DNA of 64,000 nucleotides from Aricia agestis. Taxonomy: Eukaryota; Arthropoda; Insecta; Lepidoptera; Lycaenidae. The notes beneath the pieces are model-generated. The model saw only the letters and a program-made list of their open reading frames with translations. It was not told the DNA's origin and made no database searches. Position numbers and translations under genes: made by a program. The number at the start of each line of letters is the position of its first letter. Position 1 is the stretch's first letter. Below are positions 10,789-21,243 of the stretch, in pieces. The stretch spans positions 10,054,001 through 10,118,000 of the forward strand of contig NC_056420.1 in NCBI RefSeq assembly GCF_905147365.1. The letters run 5' to 3'.

Positions 10789-11784
10789 TATTAGCATAAA
10801 TTTAGCATTCCCATTACCCAAGCCTTTTTAAGCCAAAAAGCGTTTTGTCCATTATGTATTGCGTATAGCGGTATATTCACAAAATCACAATCTCCATTAA
10901 AATATGGAAGCCATAAATTATTATTATCAGGATTTAAGCAAATCACACGGCGAGACACGGCCATAGTTTCGTACATTAGCATATTTATAAGGGCCTAAAC
11001 GCGCGTCTACAGCTGCCCGGGACAGAGATATAGTCATGTAGATGCGTCACTGTTATTATAGACATAGCTAGATATTGCAAGATAGATTGCCAGTACCCCG
11101 ACTACCGGCTAGCGTTATTTTAAATAGTTATTTCGCGGTATATTGCTAAAAATAATAATATACTAAATTGTATCGTTATTTGGTTTCATACGCTACTTCG
11201 GGAGAATATCTGATGATTCTCAGACCAATCTGATATGTACACAAATTTTTTTTAAAATTTAACCGTTTCGGAGGAGTTTGGCAATAATTATTTTGAAACG
11301 TGAACTATGTTTATTATTAAATTGTTCATAATTTTTGAGACTATTACCTTAAAGTAACGTAGGTATAAGGAATTTGAAGAAGGTTTGTAAGACTTAACTA
11401 TTTTAATCATTATAAATTGGTGATTGTATCCCAAATGCGACAACCCATTTGGGATACAATTACACTCGAAAAACATAAACTCCTTAAAACCCTTCAAAAT
11501 AATGCTAGTAAGCGTTAAAATTCACTGCGGTCTCTACCCTTTTGAGTCCGCATTTCAAGTCTTCCCTTAACAATGTTGAAATTTTGCACACAAAAAGTTA
11601 ATCAAAGTTAAATTAGCAGCGTGCAAATAGGGTGAAGTTGGGGACAGTACTGTTACCACGTCGTTTGTAGCTTCCGTGCGTACTGCCAGGAAATTAAATG
11701 TTTAGCACCATATTGTAAATGGTGGCAATACGTTCCTCTAAACATTGTTACATTAAAATTGTATCTTTAAATATATTTTATTAA
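10789..11784. other. Mostly unassigned; Helitron scrap and a palindrome
   Basis: At 11206-11283 there is a reversed scrap of Helitron family C (GATTCTCAGACC ... CCGTTTCGGAGGAGT). The palindrome at 11423-11460 is listed separately. The remainder shows nothing recognisable. Confidence 0.5.
11423..11460. repeat. Perfect 15-bp palindrome, 8-nt loop
   Basis: The arms are ATTGTATCCCAAATG (11423-11437) and its exact complement (11446-11460). Confidence 0.9.
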
Positions 11785-12031
11785 TCTATATATATAAAAC
11801 TCAAAGGTGACTGACTGGCTGATTGACATAGTGATCTATCAACACACAGCCCAAACCACTGGACGGATCGGGCTGAAATTTGGCATGCAGGTAGATGTTA
11901 TGACGTAGGTATCCGCTGAGAAAGGATTTTGATCAATTCCAACCCCAAGGGGTTCAAATAGGGGATGAAAGTTTGTATATTATACTTATATTATACTTCT
12001 TAACGCAAGCGAAGCCACGGGCAAAAGCTCG
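11785..12031 (+). mobile_element. Helitron family D copy
   Basis: It starts TCTATATATATAAAACTCAA, contains GTGATCTATCAACACACAGC and GGCATGCAGGTAGATG, and ends GAAGCCACGGGCAAAAGCTCG then T. The last bases are CTCG instead of CTAG. Related copies are at 22607-22893(-), 62330-62562 and 63820-64000. Confidence 0.8.
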
Positions 12032-12063
12032 TTTATTATATTTCATAATTAATTATATTTAAA

Positions 12064-12240
12064 ACTAGCTGAAAGCCGAGCTTTTTGAGGGCTCGCGTCG
12101 TCACACCGTGACTGATTGATGTTAACACATCTACATATAAATAAAAATTACTGTGTTAAAGCACAAATCAATGGGCGTGATAGTTTTTCCATAAAGTGTA
12201 CAACAAAATGTCCAGGTTGTGTGATATACTATTATCTTGT
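12064..12240 (-). mobile_element. Helitron family E fragment
   Basis: On the plus strand it begins CTAGCTGAAAGCCGAGC, the reverse of a Helitron 3' hairpin plus CTAG end, followed by GTTAACACATCTACATATAA and AAAGCACAAATCAATGGGCGTG. A second copy is at 30635-30870. Confidence 0.65.
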
Positions 12241-13892
12241 ATAATTATTGAACAGTGTACAGACCTAATGCTAACGTCAAAACGTCAAAATAAGAATAAG
12301 AACTGTTCTTATCATTACAGTGAATAGTTACACTTCTATCAACATACCCAAAAAACCAGGCAGTCACGGTTGTATGTGAAACCACTTGTTTTCTTTGCGA
12401 AGGCTTTATGAGATCTCTTTCACTCCCATGTGAAAGAAGATGTGAAAGAAAGGGAAGGATAAAAAACAAAAATACGCATTCGGGTTTTCGCTACTCGTTA
12501 TTAAAATCGTTTAAGAGCTCCATTAATTACTGGGACATATTTTTATATGTTTTTTTAACATTGTACATTCGGTGCTCCATTCTTCATATAATAGAACGGG
12601 CGTCGAGTCAGCATTTCGTATTCAAAGCCTCCCCCTTTACCATTCTTTGTGTTTTCCGTACGCTTTCAAAGCCAAATAGGTCAGTGGATTCGCACTTATT
12701 TCAACTGAAACGTTTAGATGTACAAATAATCTTATACGTGTTTTGGCACTTCAAAACAAATATATGAAATGATACTTTAAAATTTATTATATCTAATTTT
12801 TAAATGTAAAACGAAATATAGTTGATAGAAACTGATCACTATTCTGTTTTAGATATTTTACTCTCTACAATCTTCTATAATATAGTCGGAGCGATGATAT
12901 AGAAATAGAGTCACAATTTATTTATGCTTATCCTTAATCTGTGTCAGAAAATGTGCTAAAAAATCTAAAAAAATAGTAAAAACTTTTGTTTTATAGCAGT
13001 TTAACGAGGGGTCTACGAAATCGTAGCAACGTTCGTAGCTACGCTACGACACCGTAACTCTGCTACGGCGTTCGTACAAAATCGTCGTTCAGTCGTCGTT
13101 CTAGTTCAGTTAAATAATTAAAATGTTGCGAATATTAAGGCTTTGCCCATTTTTAGGTATATAACGAATTTATAAAATTCGTAGTAAAATTCTAAACTCC
13201 GCCTCGTTATGTCGCGATGACACGCAGCGTGCTTTAATTATAATTTTTGTAATCGTTGCCTCCCAAGGTCATATACCATAAATTTTGTTCATATAACATA
13301 AAATTATAATGAGGTTGTTTGCCGAAGTTATTCTTTTAGTCTCACATTTCTACAATAGTAAGCTAGTTATGTTAAAAATCACTTGTTATTATATATTACA
13401 ATGTCAGTTAAATATACAGAAAAAGGGCTCACGGAATTATGTTATTAATTTAAGCTCATATTTTTACTTACCATTGCTGTCCTAATACTGGGCAAAGTTT
13501 TTAAATATTGTTAAAAAGGTAGACCAAAATCACTTCCTTTTTAACAGTGCCAGTGTTATTTAGAAGAAAAGCGTTAAACAATTATTTCCAATTTTCCAAT
13601 TTACTTATTTTGTAAAATACGGGTTTTCGTCAGTTTTCACAAAAAAAGCTTTCACAATATGACTGACTGTCACTAATACAAAGCATTTAGGTTATATTTC
13701 ATTGTAAACTAAGTATTTCTAGTATATTTAACAGTATGCATTTTGACCATAGTGGTATCTATAATCAGTGGAGTGACAGGCATTGTTCCGGCACCATGTC
13801 ACTGGGCGACACTGGGGCACTATATTGCTAGCATCGCCTTTTGCCATCTACATTTATATCGTATAAGCATGGTATAAATCATAATATAATTA
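12241..13892. other. Unassigned sequence
   Basis: A 119-codon open frame at 12408-12767 has no family features and is not called as a gene. Around 13010-13100 the motif TCGTAGC recurs in both orientations, possibly a degraded foldback element. Nothing else is recognised. Confidence 0.5.
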
Positions 13893-14098
13893 CTAGATGA
13901 AGCCCGCAACTCCGTTGCGCCAAAACTCGTTTATCGCGCGGGAACCGTGCATTTTTCCGGGATGAAAAGTATCCTATGTCCTTTCCCGGGACTCATAGTA
14001 TCTCCATGCCAAATTTCAGCCAAATCGGTTCAGCGGTTTGGACGTGAAGAGATAACAGACAGACAGACACATTTTCGCATTTGTAATATTAGTATGGA
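13893..14098 (+). repeat. RTE-like LINE 3' end
   Basis: This is a well-preserved copy. GATGAAGCCCGCAACTCCG begins it, TATCCTATGTCCTTTCCCG and ATCGGTTCAGCGGTTTGG are in the middle, a GACA run follows, and ATTAGTATGGAT ends it. Confidence 0.8.
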
Positions 14099-14444
14099 TT
14101 TCATAATGAACCACTGGCACTTCCTGGCACTAAAAGCTACTTACCAAACATCCAAATCAGTTGCGAGAATTATATTTGTAAAATGCTGACAGACTTTAGC
14201 AATTAAAATGTTAGTAACACGTTGCGAGCAAAGCCAGAGCGCGTTACTAGGTTGTAATAATTAGGATAAACGGCGGTTTCCATTACCCGGCTGATTAATG
14301 CGCCACATTTGTCTACGAGCGAGCTGTTTATATTTTACTGCGAAAAAATCTCTCAAAGAACAGAACTACATTCGTTGCGTTGCGTAGTCGCTGCGTCAAC
14401 GTTGTGTGATGTGTCAATACATACATTTTATGATATACCCATAC

Positions 14445-14534
14445 TCGTAAAGCTAATATACCTAGCGGAATAGAGCAACAATCTCGAGCTGTCAAACGAA
14501 ACCGAAATCGGTTTCATCTGTGTGTAAAAATATG
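14445..14534 (+). repeat. Partial foldback MITE F, cut by a SINE
   Basis: GTAAAGCTAATATACCTAGC and GAATAGAGCAACAATCTCGA match the left half of the element at 52596-52889. The copy stops where the T run of the adjacent SINE begins, so that SINE may have inserted into it. Confidence 0.65.
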
Positions 14535-14892
14535 TTTTTTTTTAATGAAATAAGGGGGCAAACGAGCAAACGGGTCACCTGATGGAAAGCAACTTCCATC
14601 GCCCATGAACACTCGCAGCATCAGAAGAGCTACAAGTGCGTTGCCGGTCTTTTAAGAGGGAACAGGGTAATAGGTGAGGGTAAGGAAGGGAAGGGAATAG
14701 GGGAGGGCAGAGAAGGGAAGGGAAGGGAATAGGGGAGGGTAGGGAAGGGAATAGGCTAGGGGATTGGGCCTCCGGTAAACTCACACTCGGCGAAACACAG
14801 CGCAAGCGCTGTTTCACGCCGGTTTTCTGTGAGAACGTGGTATTTCTCCGGTCGAGCCGGCCCATTCATGCCGAAGCATGGCTCTCCCACGT
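14535..14892 (-). mobile_element. Metulj-like SINE copy, full length
   Basis: It has the T run, GGGCAAACGAGCAAACGGG, an expanded polypurine block with about four GGGAAGGGAATAG-type units, GCGCAAGCGCTG, and the terminal CATGGCTCTCCCACGT. On the minus strand this is a 5' end starting ACGTGGGAGAGCC and an A-rich 3' tail. Confidence 0.82.
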
Positions 14893-14983
14893 ATAACGTA
14901 TAGTGCATACATTTTATTGGTAGAGACGACTGGTTGCGCCGGCATGATAATATCACTGTGAAGTATATACCTATAGACTGATA

Positions 14984-15291
14984 CGCCTAAGTAGTCCAGT
15001 GGTTAAGAGCGCGGCTCTTGACTCAGAGGTCGTGGGTTCGATTCCCTCGTTGGAAATATGTTATTTCCAAATTTGGTTAGGACAATGCAGGTTGATCACC
15101 TGATTGTCTGACAAGTAAGATGATCCATGCGTCTGATCTCTCGCCAGTCGTGTCGGTCTTCCGTCCCGCTGGGTTATGAGAGTAAAGGAATAGAGAGTGC
15201 TCTTGTGTACTGCGCATACACTTGGGCACTATAAAATTACTCCTGCGTACCTGGCCTAGTTTCAATGAAACCGGCCACCGTCACCGAAACC
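14984..15291 (+). mobile_element. tRNA-derived SINE, family 1
   Basis: The head contains an A box (AGTCCAGTGGTTAAGAGC) and a B box (GGTTCGATTCC) at tRNA-like spacing, the internal pol III promoter. The body follows with TTATTTCCAAATTTGGTTAG, GATCACCTGATTGTCTGAC, GTCGTGTCGGTCTTCCGTCC and GGCCACCGTCACCGAAACC. Compared with 30135-30479 it lacks a block of about 30 bp (GGATGGGCATGTAAAAA). Confidence 0.85.
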
Positions 15292-15451
15292 TATATACCT
15301 ATAATAGACTACATACGTTGTTTCGTCGGATAAGATGTCCCTTCTTCAACGGAAAAGGAACGAAGCGGGCGAAAGAGTTATGCATTCTGATAGGCCTGAT
15401 ACTGTTGTAGCCGTAGCCATTGTTGTGTTAATGTTTCAGCATGAACAAGAA

Positions 15452-15751
15452 TTTTTTTAAATGAAATAAGGGGGCAAACGAGCAAACGGGTCACGTGATG
15501 GAAAGCAACTTCCGTCGCCCATGGACACTCGCAGCATCAGAAGAGCTGCAGGTGCGTTGCCGGCCTTTTAAGAGGGAATAGGGTAATAGGGGAGAGTAGG
15601 GATGGGAATAGGGTAGGGGATTGGGCTTCCGGTAAACTCACTCACTCGGCGAAACACAGCCCAAGCGCTGTTTCACGCCGGTTTTCTGTGAGAACGTGGT
15701 ATTTCTCCAGTCGAGCCGGCCCATTCGTGCCGAATCATGGCTCTCCCACGT
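15452..15751 (-). mobile_element. Metulj-like SINE copy
   Basis: All landmark blocks are present from the T run to GGCTCTCCCACG, with a shortened polypurine block. Confidence 0.82.
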
Positions 15752-16482
15752 TTAAACGTTGTACATCTTCTACGTTGGTCATCGCGTTGACAAAACGCCG
15801 ATGGAATGCGTTATATCCGTTGCAACGACGCAACGCAACGGAGAACAATGTGGCGTTTCTCTTAAATCTAAGATTATAACAATGAAACGGGTAATATTAT
15901 TGTATGGACCGCTTCATTTAAAAGGTCCTTTTAAATAAATAAGAAATATAAGAAATTGCGCAATTAATATACGACACAATTGTTTTGAAGCAAATTACCA
16001 CGAAAAATATCTTAATTTTATAAAAGCAATGATCCTTACATGGATCATTCCTTTAATAACATTTTTCTGCTACCCATTAAAATTTAAATAAAACATTAAT
16101 TTAATGAAAATGTATTATAAATAAAGTAATTCTCCTTAATAACAGACTACTGCAGTTATTAAGAACTATATATAGTAATGATACTCTCTTTATTTTGTAT
16201 GAAACCCTCTTTTTGTTTTTTTTTGCTTTTTGGACTCACGAAGTCACCGTCGATCTAGTCAAAATTGCATATTCCCTGGTTTTAACTATTGCACAAGGCG
16301 ATTTAATTAAAGTTATCGTTTGTGTTGCGTAAGTTCTAACTCTGACCGATAACCTCTCGCACGAGTACCCACGAACACAATATCACAATATCGCGTATTG
16401 AACATTTTATTGTTAGCGGTACAAATGCAATATAAATGATTCGACCGATTTGAGGATTTGCGGATTATTCTCGACTGATACT
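15752..16482. other. Unassigned AT-rich sequence
   Basis: No repeat ends or coding features are recognised in this interval. Confidence 0.5.
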
Positions 16483-16795
16483 TCTTATATATAAAATTCT
16501 CGTGTCACAATGTTAGACCATGTACTCCTCCGAAACGGCTTTACTGATTTTAACCAAATTTTGGGTAAAAAAAATGGGTCTGAGAATCGGCTACTGGGTA
16601 CTTTTCATATTGATAAGTGCATTTGTTGAATAAATAATAGTAAATTATTACAACTCGAGACTGACGGCGACCATTGTTTGTGCGACGGGATAGCGATGGA
16701 CGTTGCCATGGTGACATACTTATTTAGTCACTTCAATAAAATAATACTTGCGAATTTACTTTATATGGCAAAAAAACGTTTGCCGGGACAGCTAG
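16483..16795 (+). mobile_element. Helitron family C copy, complete
   Basis: It starts TCTTATATATAAAATTCTCG and ends AAACGTTTGCCGGGACAGCTAG followed by T. It includes CTCGAGACTGACGGCGACC and GGACGTTGCCATGGTGACAT, and encodes nothing. Confidence 0.83.
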
Positions 16796-16889
16796 TATAT
16801 TAATATATATTATCGTAACACTAGCATGGGTTTTAATTATAATAATCGGCCCCTAATAATCACACCAGAGTAGACAGAACTAAGATCAT

Positions 16890-17086
16890 AATATCGCACT
16901 ATTAATAATATAAAGGCGAAAGTATTTGTGTTTTTACTGATGCAATAACTATTGAACTGATTTTGATTTTTCCCATGGTAATATTTTAGACTCAAAATTA
17001 TCACGTAGGCATCAACTTTCATATCGTCAAAGTCTTCCTTCGGAACATTGTAATTACCAAATTTTGCCGGCGGGTAAAAGCTTAAA
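16890..17086 (+). repeat. Degraded Helitron-like fragment
   Basis: ATTAATAATATAAAGGCGAAAG, ACTATTGAACTGATTTTGAT and a final GCCGGCGGGTAAAAGCT resemble the start, middle and end of lepidopteran Helitrons. The final CTAG is not intact. Confidence 0.45.
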
Positions 17087-17559
17087 ATAGAATTAATATT
17101 CAATTTACGTTATTATTACTTAATTTATATACTTAGAATAAATCAATAAAGTATCTATTACTCTTTATTAAGCAAATGTCAACTCGAAAAGGTCACTTAG
17201 CTCAGATTAAAACTACGCTAAGACTAGTACCACGATTTAAATGTTATTTTAAACTTTAAATCAACAATAAATTTTATAGCAACAATAATACAGCTTCACT
17301 CTTCATTCAATTCAGTCTGTTATAGTGTCCCAATAAATAACAATAATATAGTATTATCGTCAGATAGTTTTTTAGTTGGACATTTCATGAGAATGCCATC
17401 AGAGTGATTATGTTTTTGGATACGAAATTTGTGATTGCCAGCAGCAGATATTGTACAATTTCAGGGTGTTGTATTGCTGTCGTGTATGCATATTATGTTT
17501 TAGTTTGATAAAAAATTAAGCAGATATAAACAACTAGATTGAGAAATGAAGAGAACTAG
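17087..17559. other. Unassigned AT-rich sequence
   Basis: Nothing recognised. Confidence 0.5.
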
Positions 17560-17765
17560 AAACGCTCGCAACTCCGTTGTGCTAAAATTCGTTTATCGTG
17601 AGGGGACCGTATATTTTTCCGGAATTAAAAGTGTCCTATCCTATGTCCTTTCCCGGGACTCAATGTATCTCTATACCAAATTTTGGCAAAATCGTTTCAG
17701 CGGTTTGGGCGTGAAGACATAACAGACAGACAGACACACTTTCGCATTTAAATTTTTAGTATGGA
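17560..17765 (+). repeat. RTE-like LINE 3' end
   Basis: CGCAACTCCGTTGTGCTAAA, TATGTCCTTTCCCGGGACTC, GGTTTGGGCGTGAAGAC and TTTTTAGTATGGAT occur in order. TATCC is duplicated just before the TATGTCC block. Confidence 0.75.
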
Positions 17766-17875
17766 TGGAGTTGTAATGAATGTTGGATTGAAACAACAGC
17801 ATCGGAGCACTGAATTGATAGCTATTATTTTTACTGTCAGGCACGTTACTGACATCGTAATTTACGTACGCTGTT

Positions 17876-17950
17876 AGGGTCAATTCAGACCGCAACGCGA
17901 CGACACAGCATAGCAATATTAGTCCCTACAGTAACGAAACGCCTTTGACG
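17876..17950 (-). repeat. Fragment of GC-rich foldback MITE G
   Basis: Its reverse complement (CGTTACTGTAGGGAC ... GCTATGCTGTG ... GTTGCGGTCTGAATTGAC) matches the right part of the element at 20945-21243. Confidence 0.55.
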
Positions 17951-18255
17951 TCGCACGATGCCGCCACCGATGACAGGTACCGAGCAGATATGCCAGGGCT
18001 GCCACGAAACGGGAAATAAAATAAAATAAAAATATTGTGCTTGTAATGCAAATGTTATCATTTAATCTGTTTAATCAGCGTGTTATATTTACATATTTAT
18101 TTATTTTAAAAACTTTATGCACATATAGGTACAAAGGTGGACTTAATGCCGTATGGCATTATCTACCAGTCAACCTTTGGGCGATACAAGGACAAAGTTG
18201 TATAGGTGCCAGTCGAGTTGAAAGAGGAAAAGACAGAAAAAAATAATAAATATAT

Positions 18256-18345
18256 GTTATACTTATAATATATATATTGTATAATATTATACTATACTTA
18301 TAATATACATATTATCACACATAAAATTATATATAAATAAAACCA
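18256..18345. repeat. Low-complexity TA-rich repeat
   Basis: ACTTATAATATATATATTG and its near copy ACTTATAATATACATATTATC follow each other, a short diverged tandem. Confidence 0.6.
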
Positions 18346-18361
18346 ATAATCATACGTAATA

Positions 18362-19470
18362 ATTTTTTTTTTTTTTTATTTAATCAAGGTCTTGGTTGCT
18401 TAGGTATCTTAGAAATTTCCGCTGTATTGACTCTATACTTTCGCTATCAATTTTATATATAGGTGACCATATAGGTGAGCAATATTCTAATTGTGATCTG
18501 ACCAAAGCGGTGTACAGCACCTTGAGTGATTCAGTATTTTTGAAAAGTTTTGCAGTTCGTAATACAAAATAAAACATTCTTTTTGCTGCTGTGATCATAG
18601 TTTGATACTGTAATTTAAAATTTAATGAGGAATCATACCAGACACCTAGGTCACGAACTAGATTGACTCGAGTCAGATGCGATTCAGCTATAGTATAATA
18701 GTATTGCAATGGTTTCTTTTTTTTTGTGAAAGTTATATATTGGCATTTTTTTACATTAAGATTCATGTCATTTGATAAACACCAGTAGTATACAATATTA
18801 ATGTTATGCTGAAGAAGAACACAGTCATTGATATTTGCTATTTCGTTGAACAATTTTATGTCGTCAGCATAAGCTAGACATGGACATGTAAATTTATCGA
18901 GTAAGTCGTTTATATGTATTAAAAAAAGGAGAGGACCTAAGTTAGAGCCTTGTGGAACGCCTGACAGTGGCTCAAAAGGTATTGAGTCAAAACCGTACAG
19001 GGCAACTATTCGGGTGCGATTAATAAGATATGAATGGAACCAGCGATGAAGATCACCATGAATTCCAAGATGTCGAAGTTTGATTAAAAGTACATTATGA
19101 TTGACGCGGTCGAATGCTTTGGAAAAATCCAAATATACTGAGTCTACTTGGGACTTTTTATTAAAAGACTGACAAAGGAAATTTGAGTATACCAGCAAAT
19201 TAGAAAGTGTTGATTTACCTAATATAAAACCGTGTTGTTTTGGACTGAGACAATGAAGTATATGGTTGTAGAGTGAATCATATATCATTCCCTCAAAGAT
19301 CTTAGCTAAGCAATTAAGGATGCTAATAGGCCTGTAATTAGTGACATCATTTTTGTCACCGGATTTATGAATAGGTGTTATTTTAGCTATTTTCCATAAA
19401 TCGGGGAAAGTACCTTGGCTAAGCGATTTGTTAAAGATTATACTCAAGGGGATACTCAGACTTATTATAT
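18362..19470 (-). mobile_element. 5'-truncated Jockey/CR1-type LINE with poly-A tail
   Basis: A plus-strand T run at 18362-18379 is the poly-A tail of a minus-strand retroposon. The open reverse transcriptase frame ends directly against it. The 5' limit is near 19470, where the frame loses resemblance. Target duplications could not be set with confidence in this AT-rich sequence. Confidence 0.78.
18380..19447 (-). CDS. LINE reverse transcriptase fragment
   Basis: The 355-codon open frame covers most of a non-LTR reverse transcriptase, the enzyme that copies the element's RNA at the target site. Visible motifs in order are ITPIHKSGDKNDVTNYRPIS (about residue 25), LDFSKAFDRVNH with the first catalytic Asp (about 105), SGVPQGSNLGPLLF (about 163), the catalytic YADD (about 192), and the thumb-side LVRSQLEYCSPIW (about 318). 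The endonuclease and any ORF1 are absent. The open frame continues a few residues upstream of the first Met, so that start is not biological. The C-terminal region that normally follows for roughly 100 or more residues is missing because the tail begins immediately. I place it in the Jockey/CR1 group; the exact clade needs a tree. Confidence 0.82.
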   Translation of the reverse strand: MSIIFNKSLSQGTFPDLWKIAKITPIHKSGDKNDVTNYRPISILNCLAKIFEGMIYDSLYNHILHCLSPKQHGFILGKSTLSNLLVYSNFLCQSFNKKSQVDSVYLDFSKAFDRVNHNVLLIKLRHLGIHGDLHRWFHSYLINRTRIVALYGFDSIPFEPLSGVPQGSNLGPLLFLIHINDLLDKFTCPCLAYADDIKLFNEIANINDCVLLQHNINIVYYWCLSNDMNLNVKKCQYITFTKKKKPLQYYYTIAESHLTRVNLVRDLGVWYDSSLNFKLQYQTMITAAKRMFYFVLRTAKLFKNTESLKVLYTALVRSQLEYCSPIWSPIYKIDSESIESIQRKFLRYLSNQDLD

Positions 19471-19542
19471 AATAACTATATTGTAGTTGATCAATGATGA
19501 TGCTAAAAATATTATAAATATTAATTTATGCCATAAATTATG

Positions 19543-20195
19543 AAAACTAAGAGTCTGCCAACTGTTTCAAGTAAAACTCACGTACCCTGCGCTTAAAAGT
19601 ATCTCTGGTTTTTGACATCCTGATTTCCGGAGGAAGAGCGTTCCAGAGGAGAATAGCCTGGATATTAAAAGAAGAGTGGACGGAACTTGACTTGAAAGAA
19701 GGGCAACTTAAAAGCTGATTTGAAGTAGATCGGAGGTTTTTATCGTGCCTGCTGCAATGGTATTGAAAGTGAGGAACGAGATATTCGGGAGTATGGGGAT
19801 GATGCAGCAGTGAATATAGCACACACAGTGCCTGTACAGAGCGGTGCTGACGTACTGGTAACTAGTGTAGCTTGGAGCGATACGAAGAAACATGGTCGTA
19901 TTTTCGAAGGTTGAATATGAATCGGAGGCAATTATTAAACAATCGGTCGAGTTTATCGAGTTTGTCGGCATTAAGATCTCAACAGCACAGGTCACCATAG
20001 TTAATTATAGGAAAGATAAGGGACTGGACCAGCAAGGTCTTGACCGGAGTGGAAAGGAAATTTTTGAGCCGGTAGATGAATCGTACATATTATGTCGTAC
20101 TGCCATATATTTACGTGAAACTTTATTTTTAGATGATTTTAGTTCTCTATTTAAAAAATTAATTAACCCATCAAGCCCCGTAACTCCATAAGCTC
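19543..20195 (-). pseudogene. C-terminal LINE fragment, frameshifted
   Basis: On the minus strand the reading runs from LLVQSLIFPIINYGD and LDRLFNNCLRFIFNLRKYDH (near 20030-19890) through a frame break to VLYSLLHHPHTPEYLVPHF, then SFNIQAILLWNALPPEIRM and FKRRVREFYLKQL, with a stop at 19547. This is the usual end of CR1/Jockey-type ORF2 proteins, whose last block is LWNxLP..IR...F+. One in-frame stop and at least one frameshift show it is dead. It is not the missing tail of the adjacent LINE in a simple sense, since it starts with its own overlapping thumb region. Confidence 0.75.
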
Positions 20196-20264
20196 ACCGG
20201 TGAGCGAGACACAATAGAATAACAATAGATTTCCAAGGATCCACGAATTACGATCGAAGGATTA

Positions 20265-20535
20265 AAATAATTAATTAATTTATTTATTTATCTTTATTTC
20301 AGGCCAAATAGCCCATAATGTAGCCTAACAGTTACACTTACAAAACAAAAAAATAAAAAATAACAACAGATGTGTTAGTAGCTTGGTTAGTATACAATAA
20401 TAATAATTAAGAGTTAGTATTTGTTAGCAAATTACTTTAACCTATTTCTTATTACTACTGAGGTGTACACTTGTCCAGTATTTTTGAAACGGGCTGTCAA
20501 TTTTTCCAGACGCATTAATGAAGACGCATTCGAAA
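20265..20535 (-). repeat. LINE 3' untranslated end
   Basis: On the minus strand the sequence ends ATGGGCTATTTGGCCTGAAATAAA and then a (TAAA)n-type tail. That ending is common to lepidopteran CR1/Jockey-type LINEs. No coding part is legible. Confidence 0.6.
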
Positions 20536-20738
20536 TTTCAAATATATAAAATATCCAATAATTAATCACACGTTAGGTGTAACAGAAGCACTTCAAAACT
20601 CTTATTACGTGCGCGGTAAGGGCGCGGTATGTTACACTTGATATGTGTACCTGGGTAGGTAGGTACTAATTAGTATGTAACAGGGTATTTGACAGATTTT
20701 TAATTTATTCTATATTGTTTCTCTCCTTGTTACACTTC

Positions 20739-20897
20739 TTACAACGTAAACAATAAAACAGAGATGCAAATACATGCCGCCAAGGCCAACACAATATTAG
20801 TGTAAACTGTGGGCCGATATTTATGAAAATTTAAATCCTTTTTGTTTTTTGAATCAGATTTACATCCGTACACTGAACATTTATTATAATATCCCAT
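20739..20897 (-). pseudogene. THAP zinc-finger N-terminus (fragment or first exon)
   Basis: The 52-codon frame starts MGYYNKCSVYGCKSDSKNKK and continues DLNFHKY. THAP domains, DNA-binding C2CH zinc fingers of transcription factors and P-type transposases, begin in just this way: a CxxxGC pair near residues 7-12, then a positively charged loop and an F-H motif. The later Cys and His of the finger are missing; after residue 27 the frame turns into hydrophobic sequence without THAP features. Either an intron begins near the HKY codons or the copy is truncated. It lies alone between repeats. THAP start is a confident pattern match; whether it is a living gene is unknown. Confidence 0.6.
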
Positions 20898-20944
20898 TGT
20901 TTATAAGATAAGTTATCGTTTTACAACACAAAATTCGTAGACAA

Positions 20945-21243
20945 CGCGCCAACGTCACCCCTGTGGGCGCAGGTATACAAACTCTGCGAGTTTGTGTACG
21001 CGGGCCCGCGCTGCCCGCTTCCCCGCGAGTACCCCTCCGTTGCTCTGCGCAAGTACATTCGTTTCACTACTGTAGGGATATGTCATATTGCTATACTGTG
21101 GCGACGAGGCGAGGCGAGGCGCGGCGCGGCATCAATTTGTATGGATTTGACAGATTTCAATTGCGTGAGACGTCTTGCGAATCTATCAAATCCATATAAA
21201 TTTAGAAATGCATCTACGCGTCGCGTTGCGGTCTGAATCAAGC
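20945..21243. repeat. GC-rich foldback MITE G, complex copy
   Basis: The right side has GACAGATTTCAATTGCGTGA, GACGTCTTGCGAATCTATCA and ends CGCGTCGCGTTGCGGTCTGAAT. The element at 23110-23300 shares the same blocks. The left part is very GC-rich (GGCGAGGCGAGGCGCGGCG). Open frames on both strands here are by-products of the base composition. Confidence 0.55.

Noticed and set aside
12408..12767. 119-codon open frame
   Set aside because: No recognisable domain, biased low-complexity composition and no splice or promoter context; likely chance.
18037..18246. 69-codon open frame near the LINE
   Set aside because: No family features and no support for start or splicing.
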